Source: Affinirhizobium straminoryzae (GTDB taxonomy: Bacteria; Pseudomonadota; Alphaproteobacteria; Rhizobiales; Rhizobiaceae). Taken from it: a stretch of DNA of 64,000 bases. The DNA lies in contig NZ_VJMG01000017.1 of assembly GCF_007004135.1 (NCBI RefSeq), positions 1-64,000 of the forward strand. The letters are read 5' to 3'. This document shows positions 26,797 to 34,932 of the stretch, in pieces. The notes under the pieces were generated by a model. The model saw only the letters and a list, made by a program, of their open reading frames with translations, had not been told where the DNA came from and made no database searches. The stretch's first letter is position 1. Every line of letters begins with the position of its first letter. The translations under genes were made by a program, and so were the position numbers.

Positions 26797-26812
26797 GCGC
26801 GTGGGCAGATCG

Positions 26813-27088
26813 TCAGGCGACGTTCTGCGCCGCGACCGTGACGCCGGAAGAGGTGGATGCGGTCACGATGTAGTTTCGCCGCATCACCGTGGCGTCGAGA
26901 TCGAGCGTCATGTCGATGTGGTCGCCCTTCTTCAGGCGGCGCCAGATCGAGTTGAAGTAGCCGGACGTCTGGACGGCGGACGTGTCGTCATTGGTCACAT
27001 ACTTGTGCACGTTCAGGTTTGCGCCGGCCTCGCCGGACGGGTTGGGCATCCAGTCAACGGTGCGAAAGCCCTTGATGTCGAAAGCCAT
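26813..27088 (-). CDS. Small structural protein after the capsid gene (possible head decoration)
   Basis: 91 residues, mixed beta composition, no membrane segment: MAFDIKGFRTVDWMPNP at the start and HIDMTLDLDATVMRRNYIVTAS near the end. It lies between capsid and tail adaptor, where head decoration proteins often sit. No family is recognised. Confidence 0.6.
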   Translation of the reverse strand: MAFDIKGFRTVDWMPNPSGEAGANLNVHKYVTNDDTSAVQTSGYFNSIWRRLKKGDHIDMTLDLDATVMRRNYIVTASTSSGVTVAAQNVA

Positions 27089-27112
27089 GATGTCAGTCTC
27101 CGATGGAAGGTT

Positions 27113-27139
27113 GAGAAAGGCGGGCGTTGCCGTCCGCCT
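27113..27139 (-). terminator. Hairpin directly after the major capsid gene
   Basis: On the minus strand AGGCGGACG (27139-27131) pairs with CGCCCGCCT (27126-27118) with one mismatch or G-U pair and a GCAA tetraloop, then TTCTC. It is short and weakly tailed, and may be an attenuator or an mRNA-stabilising end rather than a full terminator. Confidence 0.45.
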
Positions 27140-27148
27140 GGCTGCGCG

Positions 27149-28018
27149 TCAGACGATGGCGATCGCCGAGTTGGTGGAGGTGGTGAAGCGACGGATGCCC
27201 TTGCCTTCCTGCAGGTCCTTGGCGGCGCCCTTGGCCTTCATGTTGACGGTCCAGACGTCTTCGCGGTTGTCCCAGTCGACCTTGACCTGCAGATCGGTAT
27301 GCGCCCCCCAGCCCATGGCGGACTGATGCCAGATGAACAGGTCCTGCTTGTTGGAGGCGGGGACGGGATAGAGATCCTGGGCATCTTCCTCGACGAAGAG
27401 GAACCAGTTGACGCCGTTCCAGAAGCGGGTGTCAGTCGCCTTCACGAAGGGGACATCCGGACCGACATGATCGGAAGAGTTGACCACCTTGTTGGCCAGG
27501 AACTGGTTCCACTGCAAGGGCGGCAGGCCGCAATAGACCTTGCCATCCCACGGCACCTGGTCGGTCTGCAGCCGTGCGCAGAGATCGAGCGCATTCGCGG
27601 CCGAGAAGGCGCCGCCGGAATAGTCCACGTCGGCCGAGGTCTTCACCGCCGCCATCTTCTGGTAGATCTCGATGTCGGTGGCGCGGCCAAGCGCCATGGC
27701 GCCGGACTGGTAGACGACCTCCTTTTCGTCGACCGTCATGCGGTCCAGGTCCCATTCCTCGATTTCGTCAAAGGCGGTCCAGGTTTCGAGGGCAACCTCG
27801 AACTTCTTGCGGGCAGCGTTCGAGGGCGTGTTGCGCTGGCGGCGGTCCTTCTTTACCGCCTTGGACTTGCCGGCCAGCCAGAACACGGCCTTTTCGGAAC
27901 CGACGAAGCGCGTGGCGGGGGTGACGGTCGGACGCAGGCGGTTGCCTTCGTTCTGGTAGATGTGCATGGCCCGGGCAGCGTACTGCGTGGTGAACCAGTT
28001 GTTTGCTTCAAGCGTCAT
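27149..28018 (-). CDS. Major capsid protein
   Basis: 289 residues. It follows the scaffold gene, the standard order. MTLEANNWFTTQYAARAMHIYQNEGNRLRPTV resembles the N-terminus of a family of podoviral capsid proteins. Later LCARLQTDQVPWDGKVYCGLPPLQWNQFLANKVVNSSDHVG and FWNGVNWFLFVEEDAQ fit the same family. HK97-type fold is expected from family knowledge, not seen. The gene has about 200 bases of leader including a strong terminator, so it probably has its own promoter. Confidence 0.82.
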   Translation of the reverse strand: MTLEANNWFTTQYAARAMHIYQNEGNRLRPTVTPATRFVGSEKAVFWLAGKSKAVKKDRRQRNTPSNAARKKFEVALETWTAFDEIEEWDLDRMTVDEKEVVYQSGAMALGRATDIEIYQKMAAVKTSADVDYSGGAFSAANALDLCARLQTDQVPWDGKVYCGLPPLQWNQFLANKVVNSSDHVGPDVPFVKATDTRFWNGVNWFLFVEEDAQDLYPVPASNKQDLFIWHQSAMGWGAHTDLQVKVDWDNREDVWTVNMKAKGAAKDLQEGKGIRRFTTSTNSAIAIV

Positions 28019-28176
28019 TGGGGAAAATCTCCGATGAATTTTGGGAAAGACACCGGGGAGGAGAGGCCGCTTGAGCCGCCCGGGTCCGGTCAGGCCGGAG
28101 AGGCCGGGGCTTTTGCAGGTCCACCCGTTGCTAGCCTCGACGATACGGCGTGGCCGATCGGGTCAACCGGGCATGC
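28019..28176 (-). promoter_or_regulatory. Leader between terminator and capsid gene; probable capsid promoter
   Basis: About 160 bases, the longest gap in the head gene cluster. Because a terminator sits just upstream (28177-28206), high capsid expression needs either antitermination or a promoter here. I see no convincing -35/-10 pair, so the call rests on layout. Confidence 0.35.
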
Positions 28177-28206
28177 AAAAGGCCGGGCTTGCGGCCCGGC
28201 CTTTCA
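28177..28206. terminator. Strong intrinsic terminator between scaffold and capsid genes
   Basis: AAAGGCCGGGC (28178-28188) pairs perfectly with GCCCGGCCTTT (28194-28204), 11 bp with a 5-base loop. On the minus strand it ends CCTTTTGC, on the plus strand CTTTCAAAAA. It is directly beyond the scaffold stop at 28225, so it would stop leftward transcription before the capsid gene. Confidence 0.8.
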
Positions 28207-28224
28207 AAAATGGCGGCGGATCGA

Positions 28225-29115
28225 TCACTTGCGGGGGTTGAGCTTGCGGTAGGCCTCGTCATAGCGCTGGCGAAGCTGCTCATCATAGCGCTGGTTCGGG
28301 TCCTTGTGGTCGCGATTGCGCGGATCGATGCGCGGGTCGCTGTCCAGCCGCTTCAGGTCTGCGGCCGTCATCTCGCCGGCCTGGCCGCCATCGCCGGAGA
28401 TCCGGATGCCGATATCGTTGAAGCGTGCGGAGAACGCTGCCAGCAGCGCATTGCCCACCGCCGTATCGGTCAGCGCCATCAGCTGGGCCTGCGCATCGGA
28501 TTTCAGGCTGTCCGGCAGTTGCAGCTGCTCGGAAATACCCCTCGCAAACACCATGTTCGCCTCGAGCGCTGTGGATGCCGCCTTGGCATCCAGCCCCGTC
28601 GCCTTCATGTAGCCCTGCACTTCGGCCTTCGGGTCGTAGGGCTTGATCAGCAGGCCTTCCTTGGCCAGCGGGCCGAAGGTCTCGGAAATGAAACCGGCAA
28701 ACTGGTCCTGGCTCATGCCGTACTTGTGCGCCGCCTGCCGTGCGGATGCAAAGACAGGATCCTTGGAGAGGTCGCCGAAATAGTCCTTCAGGTCCTCGCC
28801 GGGCTCGAAGGCATACTGGTCCGGCTTTTGGGGCGCGGCCGGCAGCTTGGAGATCTTCTCGCGCAAGCCGGCGGCGCGCTTGTCCAGTTCGCCATAGGCG
28901 CTCAGCAGCTTGCCCAGCGTCTCGTCGGCCGTGCCGCCGATCAGCTCGGGCGGAATGCCGTCCGGAGCCTTCCAGGAGGTGCCGTCATTCTGGCCGCCGG
29001 CTCCGCCGCTCTGCTGGTCGCCGCCGTCACCGTTGCCCGGGCCGTCGCCGCCGGCGCCACCCATTCCGCCATCGTTCAAAAGCCGCTCGAAACGGCGCAT
29101 CAGGAATTCATGCAT
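28225..29115 (-). CDS. Capsid scaffolding protein
   Basis: 296 residues, highly charged and helical, as scaffolds are. A Gly-rich N-terminal region (residues 15-48) is followed by helices with QKPDQYAFEPGEDLKDYFGDLSKDPVF, a stretch seen in many podoviral scaffolds. The Asp/Arg-rich C-terminus (DPRIDPRNRDHKDPNQRYDE) probably contacts the capsid protein. It lies between portal and capsid genes. Confidence 0.82.
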   Translation of the reverse strand: MHEFLMRRFERLLNDGGMGGAGGDGPGNGDGGDQQSGGAGGQNDGTSWKAPDGIPPELIGGTADETLGKLLSAYGELDKRAAGLREKISKLPAAPQKPDQYAFEPGEDLKDYFGDLSKDPVFASARQAAHKYGMSQDQFAGFISETFGPLAKEGLLIKPYDPKAEVQGYMKATGLDAKAASTALEANMVFARGISEQLQLPDSLKSDAQAQLMALTDTAVGNALLAAFSARFNDIGIRISGDGGQAGEMTAADLKRLDSDPRIDPRNRDHKDPNQRYDEQLRQRYDEAYRKLNPRK

Positions 29116-29130
29116 GGTTCACGCCTTTCT

Positions 29131-29496
29131 TCAGGTTTCGCGGGGCGTCACCGCCTCCGCATTGCCCAGGCCGATCTGGCGGGCAATCTCGTAGGCAACC
29201 GCATTCTGGCCCTCACGGAAGGCGCCGAAGGTTGCCATGGATTGGGCATCGAGCCCCAGTTGCACGAAGAACACGGTGCGCCGCAGCGTCGTGTCGAACA
29301 GGCGTTCCAGCGCCTTGCGGCCGGCAGGCGTCGCGGCAAAGTCCGCCCAGGCGCCGGAAATCGCCCGGGCATCCTCGGCGTCCTTCTCTTGCTGCACGTC
29401 GATCGCCGAACGCAGCTTCGCATCGACCTGGTCGAACCATTCGTGACCGCCACTGGCGGCGCGGGAAATCATCTCTTCAAAGCTTTGGGGTTGCAT
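29131..29496 (-). CDS. Small head-region protein (Bbp19-like)
   Basis: 121 residues from the ATG at 29496, overlapping the portal stop (TAATG). Helical. The block WADFAATPAGRKALERLFDTT followed by AFREGQNAVAYEIARQIGLG resembles a small phage domain first named from Bordetella phage Bbp19, usually found between portal and scaffold genes. Role unknown. Confidence 0.62.
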   Translation of the reverse strand: MQPQSFEEMISRAASGGHEWFDQVDAKLRSAIDVQQEKDAEDARAISGAWADFAATPAGRKALERLFDTTLRRTVFFVQLGLDAQSMATFGAFREGQNAVAYEIARQIGLGNAEAVTPRET

Positions 29497-31034
29497 TACA
29501 TGGCTCCTTGTGGCGCACCGCCGGCCGCCAGCGCGGCCTGCGCGGCAAGCGCGGCCGCTTCCTGCTTGTCCATCTCTTGGCGCTCGCCGGGCGTGACGAT
29601 GTAGTTGCGCGGAACGCCCAGCTGGCCGCCGATATCGGCAAGCGCCACCTCCACATGCGCGACGCGGTTGGACCGCTCGGCCATGATCATGATGACCATT
29701 TGCAGCCACTGGACGATCTTCTCCACGCGCTGCGCTTCGCGGGCGATTGCCAGCGGGCTCTTCACGCGGATTTTCACCAGCAGCTGGTCGATCGCCACAT
29801 CCTGGCTGATCAGGCCCTTGGCATAGGCCAGTTCGATCACCCGCTTGACGGCCGGAATGGTGACTTCCTTGACGAGGCGGCCGTAGGCGCCAAGATGGTC
29901 CGATGCCAGGCGCTTGACGCGCTCGAGGATTTCGGTTGCCGATCGCACGGCGGCGCCGTCCGGCGGCAGGGACTGGTCCATCATGGTGGCCTTCACGCCC
30001 ATGCGCAGCTCGTTCAGCACCATGTTGGAAAGATCGAGGCGCGGATCGGGAAAGCGGGTGATCGAAGGCCCCATGGCGCCGCCATTGCGGGCCACTTTCC
30101 AGAACTTGCCGGGGCGGACTTCCGCCAGATCCGGATTGAACACCCCGTCATCCACAGCGGTATAGATGCCCAGCATGGCAATGGCGGCTGCCTGCAGCTG
30201 CAGGCGGGCGGCGGTGTTCAGCGTTTTCGTCGTGGGCATGGCCAGCATGGCGGGCCCGCGGCCGTAGGTTTCGCCGGGCACACGGAAATAGCGCGGCGTC
30301 AGCCACGGGCAGGTGCGGCTCTGGGTCTTGTAGATGATCTTGTCATGCTTGTCGCACCACACGATCATGTTCCAGCGCCGGTCCTTGCCGACCCAGATCG
30401 TATCGACATGCACCTCCACTTCCGTGTCGGGCTTCTGCTTCTGCATATCCTTGAGGATTTGCGGATATTTGCCTTCAGGCCAGGTATCCATCATCACCTG
30501 GATCGTCATCTTGCGATCCCAGAAGATGCCGGCGATCTTGTTGTTGGGGCCGCTTTCCAGCAACAGCTCCTCGGTCGGAACGGAGATCGGCTCCCAAAGC
30601 ACCTCTGGCTCCTGCGAAGGGTTCATCAGGATGGCGCCGGTACCGGCGCAGAGATCAAGCGCCATTTCGTGGAAGGCAAGGTCCCAGTCGCCATCCTCGA
30701 AAAAGGCGCTGCAAACCTTGGAAATCGGCTCGAGCTCGCGCTTGAGCGCATCGACCTGGTTCTCGGGAACGATGGGGCCTGGCTCGATCGAGAAATTGTC
30801 CTGTCCGGCCGGCCAGAAATCCTGCTGCATCTTGCCGGCAAACCGGAAGGCGCTGTCGATTGCGGTATGATCGAACACCTGGTCGACGCGCTTTTCTGCC
30901 GGACCCGTGTCCCGCGTCGATTTGCGGAAGGGGATCGCATAGCGGTAGACGTCGTCGAGCAGGGGCTTGAAGCTGTCGCGCTCGCGGCGGGCCACATTGC
31001 GCCTGGCGTTGAGGGCGGTGATGCTGGTCATCAT
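29496..31034 (-). CDS. Portal (head-to-tail connector, T7 gp8-like)
   Basis: 512 residues, the usual size for podoviral connector proteins. Diagnostic stretches: RDSFKPLLDDVYRYAIPFR near the N-terminus, VDQVFDHTAIDSAFRFAGKMQQ, then FHEMALDLCAGTGAILMNP and the late SATEILERVKRLASDHLGAYGRL. Twelve copies form the DNA entry vertex and seat the tail. The C-terminus is Ala/Gln-rich. It starts in an ATGA overlap with the small gene at 31031-31246. Confidence 0.9.
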   Translation of the reverse strand: MMTSITALNARRNVARRERDSFKPLLDDVYRYAIPFRKSTRDTGPAEKRVDQVFDHTAIDSAFRFAGKMQQDFWPAGQDNFSIEPGPIVPENQVDALKRELEPISKVCSAFFEDGDWDLAFHEMALDLCAGTGAILMNPSQEPEVLWEPISVPTEELLLESGPNNKIAGIFWDRKMTIQVMMDTWPEGKYPQILKDMQKQKPDTEVEVHVDTIWVGKDRRWNMIVWCDKHDKIIYKTQSRTCPWLTPRYFRVPGETYGRGPAMLAMPTTKTLNTAARLQLQAAAIAMLGIYTAVDDGVFNPDLAEVRPGKFWKVARNGGAMGPSITRFPDPRLDLSNMVLNELRMGVKATMMDQSLPPDGAAVRSATEILERVKRLASDHLGAYGRLVKEVTIPAVKRVIELAYAKGLISQDVAIDQLLVKIRVKSPLAIAREAQRVEKIVQWLQMVIMIMAERSNRVAHVEVALADIGGQLGVPRNYIVTPGERQEMDKQEAAALAAQAALAAGGAPQGAM

Positions 31035-31246
31035 GCACCGCCCAGGGTGTCGATCCCGTCGCCCGAAAGGAAGGTCAGCATCTGGCCGCCAACATTGCGG
31101 CGGCCGGTTTTTGCGGATGCCGCCTGGTCGGTTTCGGCCTGCTGGCGGGCAAGGTCAGCCAGCTGTCGCCGCTGCTGCGCCTGCGCCTGCTGCTGCTGGA
31201 GTGCCAGGGCCTTCTTCTGCGACCCCCCGCCGATCAGATTTCCCAT
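31031..31246 (-). CDS. Small Gln-rich phage protein before the portal
   Basis: 71 residues from the ATG at 31246. A Gln/Ala-rich helix (ALALQQQQAQAQQRRQLADL) is followed by GRRNVGGQMLTFLSG. It overlaps the 3' end of the GNAT-like gene by about 90 bases in another frame, and the portal start by ATGA. Short Gln-rich proteins of this kind are common next to portal genes in T7-type phages; their role is not known to me. Confidence 0.6.
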   Translation of the reverse strand: MGNLIGGGSQKKALALQQQQAQAQQRRQLADLARQQAETDQAASAKTGRRNVGGQMLTFLSGDGIDTLGGA

Positions 31247-31619
31247 ATCGCCAGATTTCCCTTTGCTCGAAATGGGCGGCGAACTGGAAACCGCAGAGCG
31301 CGGCAATGCGCCGGCCGGCTTCCGTCTCGCAGAACACCACGATTTCAGGGTAATCAAGGGAGGCTAGGGTCAACCGGATCTGGCGGCACAGGAACAGCAT
31401 GTGGCGGGAAGCGGCCGGCCGCACGGCAAACCATGCTTCCGCGCCTTTTTCGTCACCATAGGTGCCGAAGACGCCGATGAGATCGCCATCGATGCGCAGC
31501 GACCAGGTGCGGCCGTTGCGCCGCATTTCGCGGCAGATATCCCAGACCAGCGGCGACATGCACCCGTGAATGTCGGCGATGTCGAGCAGCGTTGCGGGGC
31601 TGTCGATCTCGATTGTCAT
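31155..31619 (-). CDS. GNAT-fold-like phage protein (T7 gp13/DUF2833-like)
   Basis: 154 residues from the ATG at 31619, which overlaps the terminase stop (TGATG). Strand-helix pattern typical of GNAT folds: WSLRIDGDLIGVFGTYGD, AEAWFAVRP, LFLCRQIRLTLASLDYPEIVVFCETEAGRRIAALCGFQ. The last segment matches the C-terminal part of acetyltransferases. T7-type phages carry a related protein (gp13) needed for virion assembly and without proven enzyme activity. The last 30 residues are Ala/Gly-rich and overlap the next gene. Confidence 0.68.
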   Translation of the reverse strand: MTIEIDSPATLLDIADIHGCMSPLVWDICREMRRNGRTWSLRIDGDLIGVFGTYGDEKGAEAWFAVRPAASRHMLFLCRQIRLTLASLDYPEIVVFCETEAGRRIAALCGFQFAAHFEQREIWRYGKSDRRGVAEEGPGTPAAAGAGAAAATAG

Positions 31620-33307
31620 CACCAGGTGGCCTTGTGCACGTCGAAACCACCCTGACCCCAGGGCGAGGTGCTGCGATCGCGGCGCCGGCGGCGTTCCTCG
31701 CCGTCACCGTCATTGCCAGATTTTGCGTCGCCGGCCGCACGAAGAATGGCGGTGCGGCCGCGAATGCCGCCGATCAGATACTGCAGGGCGTCGTGCAGGT
31801 CAGACCAGGGATGTTTCTTTTCCGGCGTTTCCTCGTATTCGTTCGAGGCATGCTCCGGCCGTTTCTTGTAGCGGTATTTGCCATCGAAACCCTCGATCAG
31901 CTGGGGGCATCCCTCCGGATCGATCAGCAGATGCGTGTCGGCCTCCAGATAGCCGCGCAATTCCATCTTCACCCCGTCAAGGCGCATGCCGATTTCGTTG
32001 GAGCCGTTGAAGGGAATGAGAACCGGCAGGCCGAGGATCACCGACAGCGTCTCGATGGCGCTCAGCTGGCCACCCTCCTTGTCGGCGCCATATTCCGCCG
32101 CCGGGTCGATCCAGATCCGCACGCTTCCCGCATTCGAGAAATGTTCGGACAGCGTCATTTTCAGCCCTTCACCGAAGCGCGCCGTGCCGACCCCGTGCCC
32201 TTTGTAGAGCTCGCGCAACACCGCGATCCGCCCGGGATTGTGCACCTGTCCGAAGACGGCCGCCGGAGACAGGGCATGCATGGAGGTATCGACGCCGATG
32301 CCCAGCTGCAGGCGCGGGTTCAGGATGATGCGGGAGCGCGCGACGTGGCGATCGCGGCGGAAGCTTTCATAGACCGGCTTGCCGTGGCGGGAATAGCCAA
32401 ACTCGTTATCGACCATCCGCTTGATGAAATGCTCCTCCTGGTTCCGGATGATCTTGTCGTAATAGTCCGGCTCCAGGTTGAAGCGGTTCTCGGCCTCGGG
32501 CGATCGGCCCGACGGCTGGCGGAACAGGTGACGATCCGGCGTCTGCTTCTTGACGAACTTTTCGTAGACGTGGTTGTCCAGCGTCGGCGCATTGAGGTCG
32601 CCGATGACCTGCGCCCTGCGGCGGCCGTTGACCAGCTTGCGCCCCATGGTGCGCTCGAGCGCCAGGAGCTCATCCTCGGAAAGCAGGATCTTGGCGGATG
32701 GATAGCGGCCGACACGCTGTTCGGCGTCATCGAGGGCGCCGGCGGCGTGGGTGTCCGCTTCGTTCAGCCAGGCGCCGGAATACTCGCGCCCCTTCATCAG
32801 GGTTTCGATCGAGTTTTCGCCCAGGCCGGCGAACTCGGTCACCACCTCGATCGTGATGCCGTCCTGCCCCATGAAGCGCAGCGTGTGGATCGCCGGCCGA
32901 TCATTGCCGCCCGACCAGGAGGAGCCCGGATAGGTTTTCGGAAACCATTGTTTCCAGCTTTCGAGAACGGTTTTTTCCGCCGATCGGAAGGTGTCGCGCA
33001 ACACGATCCAGCGACACATGCGGGTTGGCTTGCCTGTTTCCGGGTGCCAGGCGATCGGCGCCAGCGTGGCCGCGTAAATGCGCTTGAAGGCGCAGGCCGT
33101 CGTCTTGCCGCCGCCCAGCGGCCCCATCAGGAACGCCGTCGTCAGTTCCGACAGGATGAACGCCTGGGCGACCGGCCCCGGCGGCGTGTAGTTGAACGGG
33201 TTGAAATCCTCGTAGCGCTCGAGCTTCGCCACGAGGTCGCGCATTTCCGCGTCGTTGTACGTCTTGATGTCGTCGCGATTGACGATATCGACCAGATGCT
33301 GGCTCAT
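31619..33307 (-). CDS. Terminase large subunit
   Basis: 562 residues; the ATP-driven DNA packaging motor and nuclease. The ATPase domain has a Walker A variant GPLGGGKTT at residues 62-70 and a Walker B GAWLNEAD. The nuclease domain begins near LQLGIGVDTSMHALSP (first metal Asp) and continues to VRIWIDPAAEYGADKEGG and HPWSDLHDALQYLIGG. The C-terminus is rich in Arg and Asp. It is coupled to the upstream gene by ATGA and to the GNAT-like gene by TGATG. Confidence 0.92.
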   Translation of the reverse strand: MSQHLVDIVNRDDIKTYNDAEMRDLVAKLERYEDFNPFNYTPPGPVAQAFILSELTTAFLMGPLGGGKTTACAFKRIYAATLAPIAWHPETGKPTRMCRWIVLRDTFRSAEKTVLESWKQWFPKTYPGSSWSGGNDRPAIHTLRFMGQDGITIEVVTEFAGLGENSIETLMKGREYSGAWLNEADTHAAGALDDAEQRVGRYPSAKILLSEDELLALERTMGRKLVNGRRRAQVIGDLNAPTLDNHVYEKFVKKQTPDRHLFRQPSGRSPEAENRFNLEPDYYDKIIRNQEEHFIKRMVDNEFGYSRHGKPVYESFRRDRHVARSRIILNPRLQLGIGVDTSMHALSPAAVFGQVHNPGRIAVLRELYKGHGVGTARFGEGLKMTLSEHFSNAGSVRIWIDPAAEYGADKEGGQLSAIETLSVILGLPVLIPFNGSNEIGMRLDGVKMELRGYLEADTHLLIDPEGCPQLIEGFDGKYRYKKRPEHASNEYEETPEKKHPWSDLHDALQYLIGGIRGRTAILRAAGDAKSGNDGDGEERRRRRDRSTSPWGQGGFDVHKATW

Positions 33308-33897
33308 CGCGCGGCCCTCTTGCCGCGCGGAAGTGCCGGCGCGCGCATCAGCGCAGGCGCGCCGGCTCCGCTGAAGTCACCTGCAGCCCGCAGGGCGGAA
33401 GGTGTCCGCTCGAACAACTCCTCCGGCAGGAGCAGGATAGACGGAGGATCGCCGAAAGAGCCGGCGGCAATTGCCACTGGCGCGGCGAGCCCACCACCAC
33501 AGACCAGAACCCCGACCCCGGCAGAAGCGGGAAGGACCGCGCGGCCCGTCGCAACCGCTTGGACCAGCTTCGCATGCCGTTCCTCCCGAACCCCGACCCG
33601 GGGCAGGTTGAGCAAGTCCGGCGCATCCAGCCCCGGGTCGGGCTCCCCGGCCGGGGTATAGGCCCCTTGCCGGAAATTGGATCGGTGCGCGTGCGCCCCT
33701 CCCTCAACTAGGGGGGGTACCCCCTTCGGGGGAAGGCCGGCCGCCCCCCGGGGGGGTGTCGAGCCATGCAGGGGGGGCATGGGTGCCGCCGCCGGCTGGA
33801 CCGGGGCAGGCCGATCGCCCGAAACAGGCCGGTCCCCCTCGCGGGCCGCCTGTCCAAGTGACTGACATGTGATCAGCGAGATTGCGTCGTAAGCCAT
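33304..33897 (-). CDS. Proline-rich phage protein of unknown function
   Basis: 197 residues between the two terminase genes, with a GAGGAAT ribosome site before the ATG at 33897 and an ATGA overlap into the large subunit. Disordered, Pro/Gly/Ala-rich composition, no domain recognised. The DNA contains exceptional G and C runs (33711-33777). The coupling argues for translation, but codon composition is skewed by those runs, so it may be a fast-evolving or recently expanded gene. Confidence 0.5.
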   Translation of the reverse strand: MAYDAISLITCQSLGQAAREGDRPVSGDRPAPVQPAAAPMPPLHGSTPPRGAAGLPPKGVPPLVEGGAHAHRSNFRQGAYTPAGEPDPGLDAPDLLNLPRVGVREERHAKLVQAVATGRAVLPASAGVGVLVCGGGLAAPVAIAAGSFGDPPSILLLPEELFERTPSALRAAGDFSGAGAPALMRAPALPRGKRAAR

Positions 33898-33899
33898 TG

Positions 33900-34508
33900 T
33901 TATTCCTCGCTCTTGCTATCCGTGAGGCTGACGCCCGCAAAAGCCTCACGGCTCGCACCAGCTAAGCCATTGATTTTGCTTGCGTCGATGGTCAGCGGTT
34001 GGCCGACCGACAAGCCCCGCGCCTGGGCGACCTGCTGGGCCTGATCCAGCTGGTTTGTGCCCAGGTTGAGGATCAGCACCGGCAGGCGCTGGTCCGGATC
34101 GTCCTCGCGCACCTTGGCCTTGCCGTGCAGGTATGGCGCCAGGTCGCGGGCGCAGGCCATCTGCTCCTTCACGATGTCGATCAGGGCAGGGACCGCCAGC
34201 CCGACCTGTTTGCCGATCGCCTTCAGCGTCCGCTCATGCTCGGCAAACCACGCCTGGAGCGCCACCGGATCGGCCGTCAGGAACTGCGCCTGCGCCTCGA
34301 GCGGATCCTTGAAGCCCTGCTCGGCGTACCAGTCCGCAAATGCCGCCGTCTTGCGGTTGCCTGCCCCCTTCGGCCGTCCGCGCCGCCGCTCGGCCTTCGC
34401 CGGATCATGCCGCCCCAGGCTCGCCTCGGCATCCGAGCGCCAGTCGAGCGCCTCGCCCGATCCCCCGCCGGCGCGCTCCTGGAAATCCTTTTCCGCATCG
34501 TGGGCCAA
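33900..34508 (-). CDS. Probable terminase small subunit
   Basis: 202 residues. It starts at a TTG (34508), chosen because GAGG lies 9 bases upstream and no in-frame ATG gives the N-terminus. A basic DNA-binding patch (ERRRGRPKGAGNRKTAAFADWYAEQG) is followed by EAQAQFLTADPVALQAWFAEHERTL, a combination common in small terminases that recognise the packaging site. It lies immediately before the packaging genes and beside the repeat-rich gap. Confidence 0.7.
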   Translation of the reverse strand: MAHDAEKDFQERAGGGSGEALDWRSDAEASLGRHDPAKAERRRGRPKGAGNRKTAAFADWYAEQGFKDPLEAQAQFLTADPVALQAWFAEHERTLKAIGKQVGLAVPALIDIVKEQMACARDLAPYLHGKAKVREDDPDQRLPVLILNLGTNQLDQAQQVAQARGLSVGQPLTIDASKINGLAGASREAFAGVSLTDSKSEE

Positions 34509-34932
34509 TATTTAATTCCTCGCTCCGGCTGGAAACTGTCTAGGGCCTGTCTAGGCGCTGTCTTTTCTGTTTTTCTATATATATCAACAACTTACATATA
34601 TATTTAGACGATAAGACAATTAGACAATTACACTCCTCGTATACGTGCGCGCGCCTGTGCATATGTGAGCGTTTCGCCTGTCTTATTGTCTAATTGTCTT
34701 GCGCTGGAAATTTGTTGAGGCTTTTCAGTGCCTTGCCTGAATTCACCCGCTAGACGATCCGCTAGACAAAAAGACAGACGCCCCGCCACCATTGCGACCG
34801 TGGATAGACCCTACACCCGCCCGCAAAACGTCAACCACGCGGTTCCGCGCAGCGCGAAGGGTCGGGGTGTGGGTTCTCGGCCGCAAAAGCGCGCAAAATG
34901 GCGGGCCTGTGCTCTTGAGAGTTGCGGTCATG
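34509..34932. promoter_or_regulatory. AT-rich gap with TAGAC iterons: candidate phage replication origin or control region
   Basis: 424 bases without a gene. (T/A)AGAC or its complement recurs in four ordered clusters: GTCT(A/T) at 34538, 34549 and 34560 (11-bp steps); TAGAC/AAGAC at 34605, 34613 and 34621 (8-bp steps); the complement at 34680, 34688 and 34696 (8-bp steps); and TAGAC/AAGAC at 34751, 34763 and 34771. The second and third clusters are inverted to each other and share the 16-mer AAGACAATTAGACAAT. A very AT-rich stretch (34571-34604) lies beside them. Iterons plus an AT-rich block next to the helicase gene suggest an origin. A multi-operator promoter is the alternative. Confidence 0.6.

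Noticed and set aside
34571..34702. CRISPR array suggested by the regular short repeats
   Set aside because: The repeated unit is 5-8 bases in tandem or inverted clusters with no spacer pattern and no cas genes nearby. Iterons fit better.
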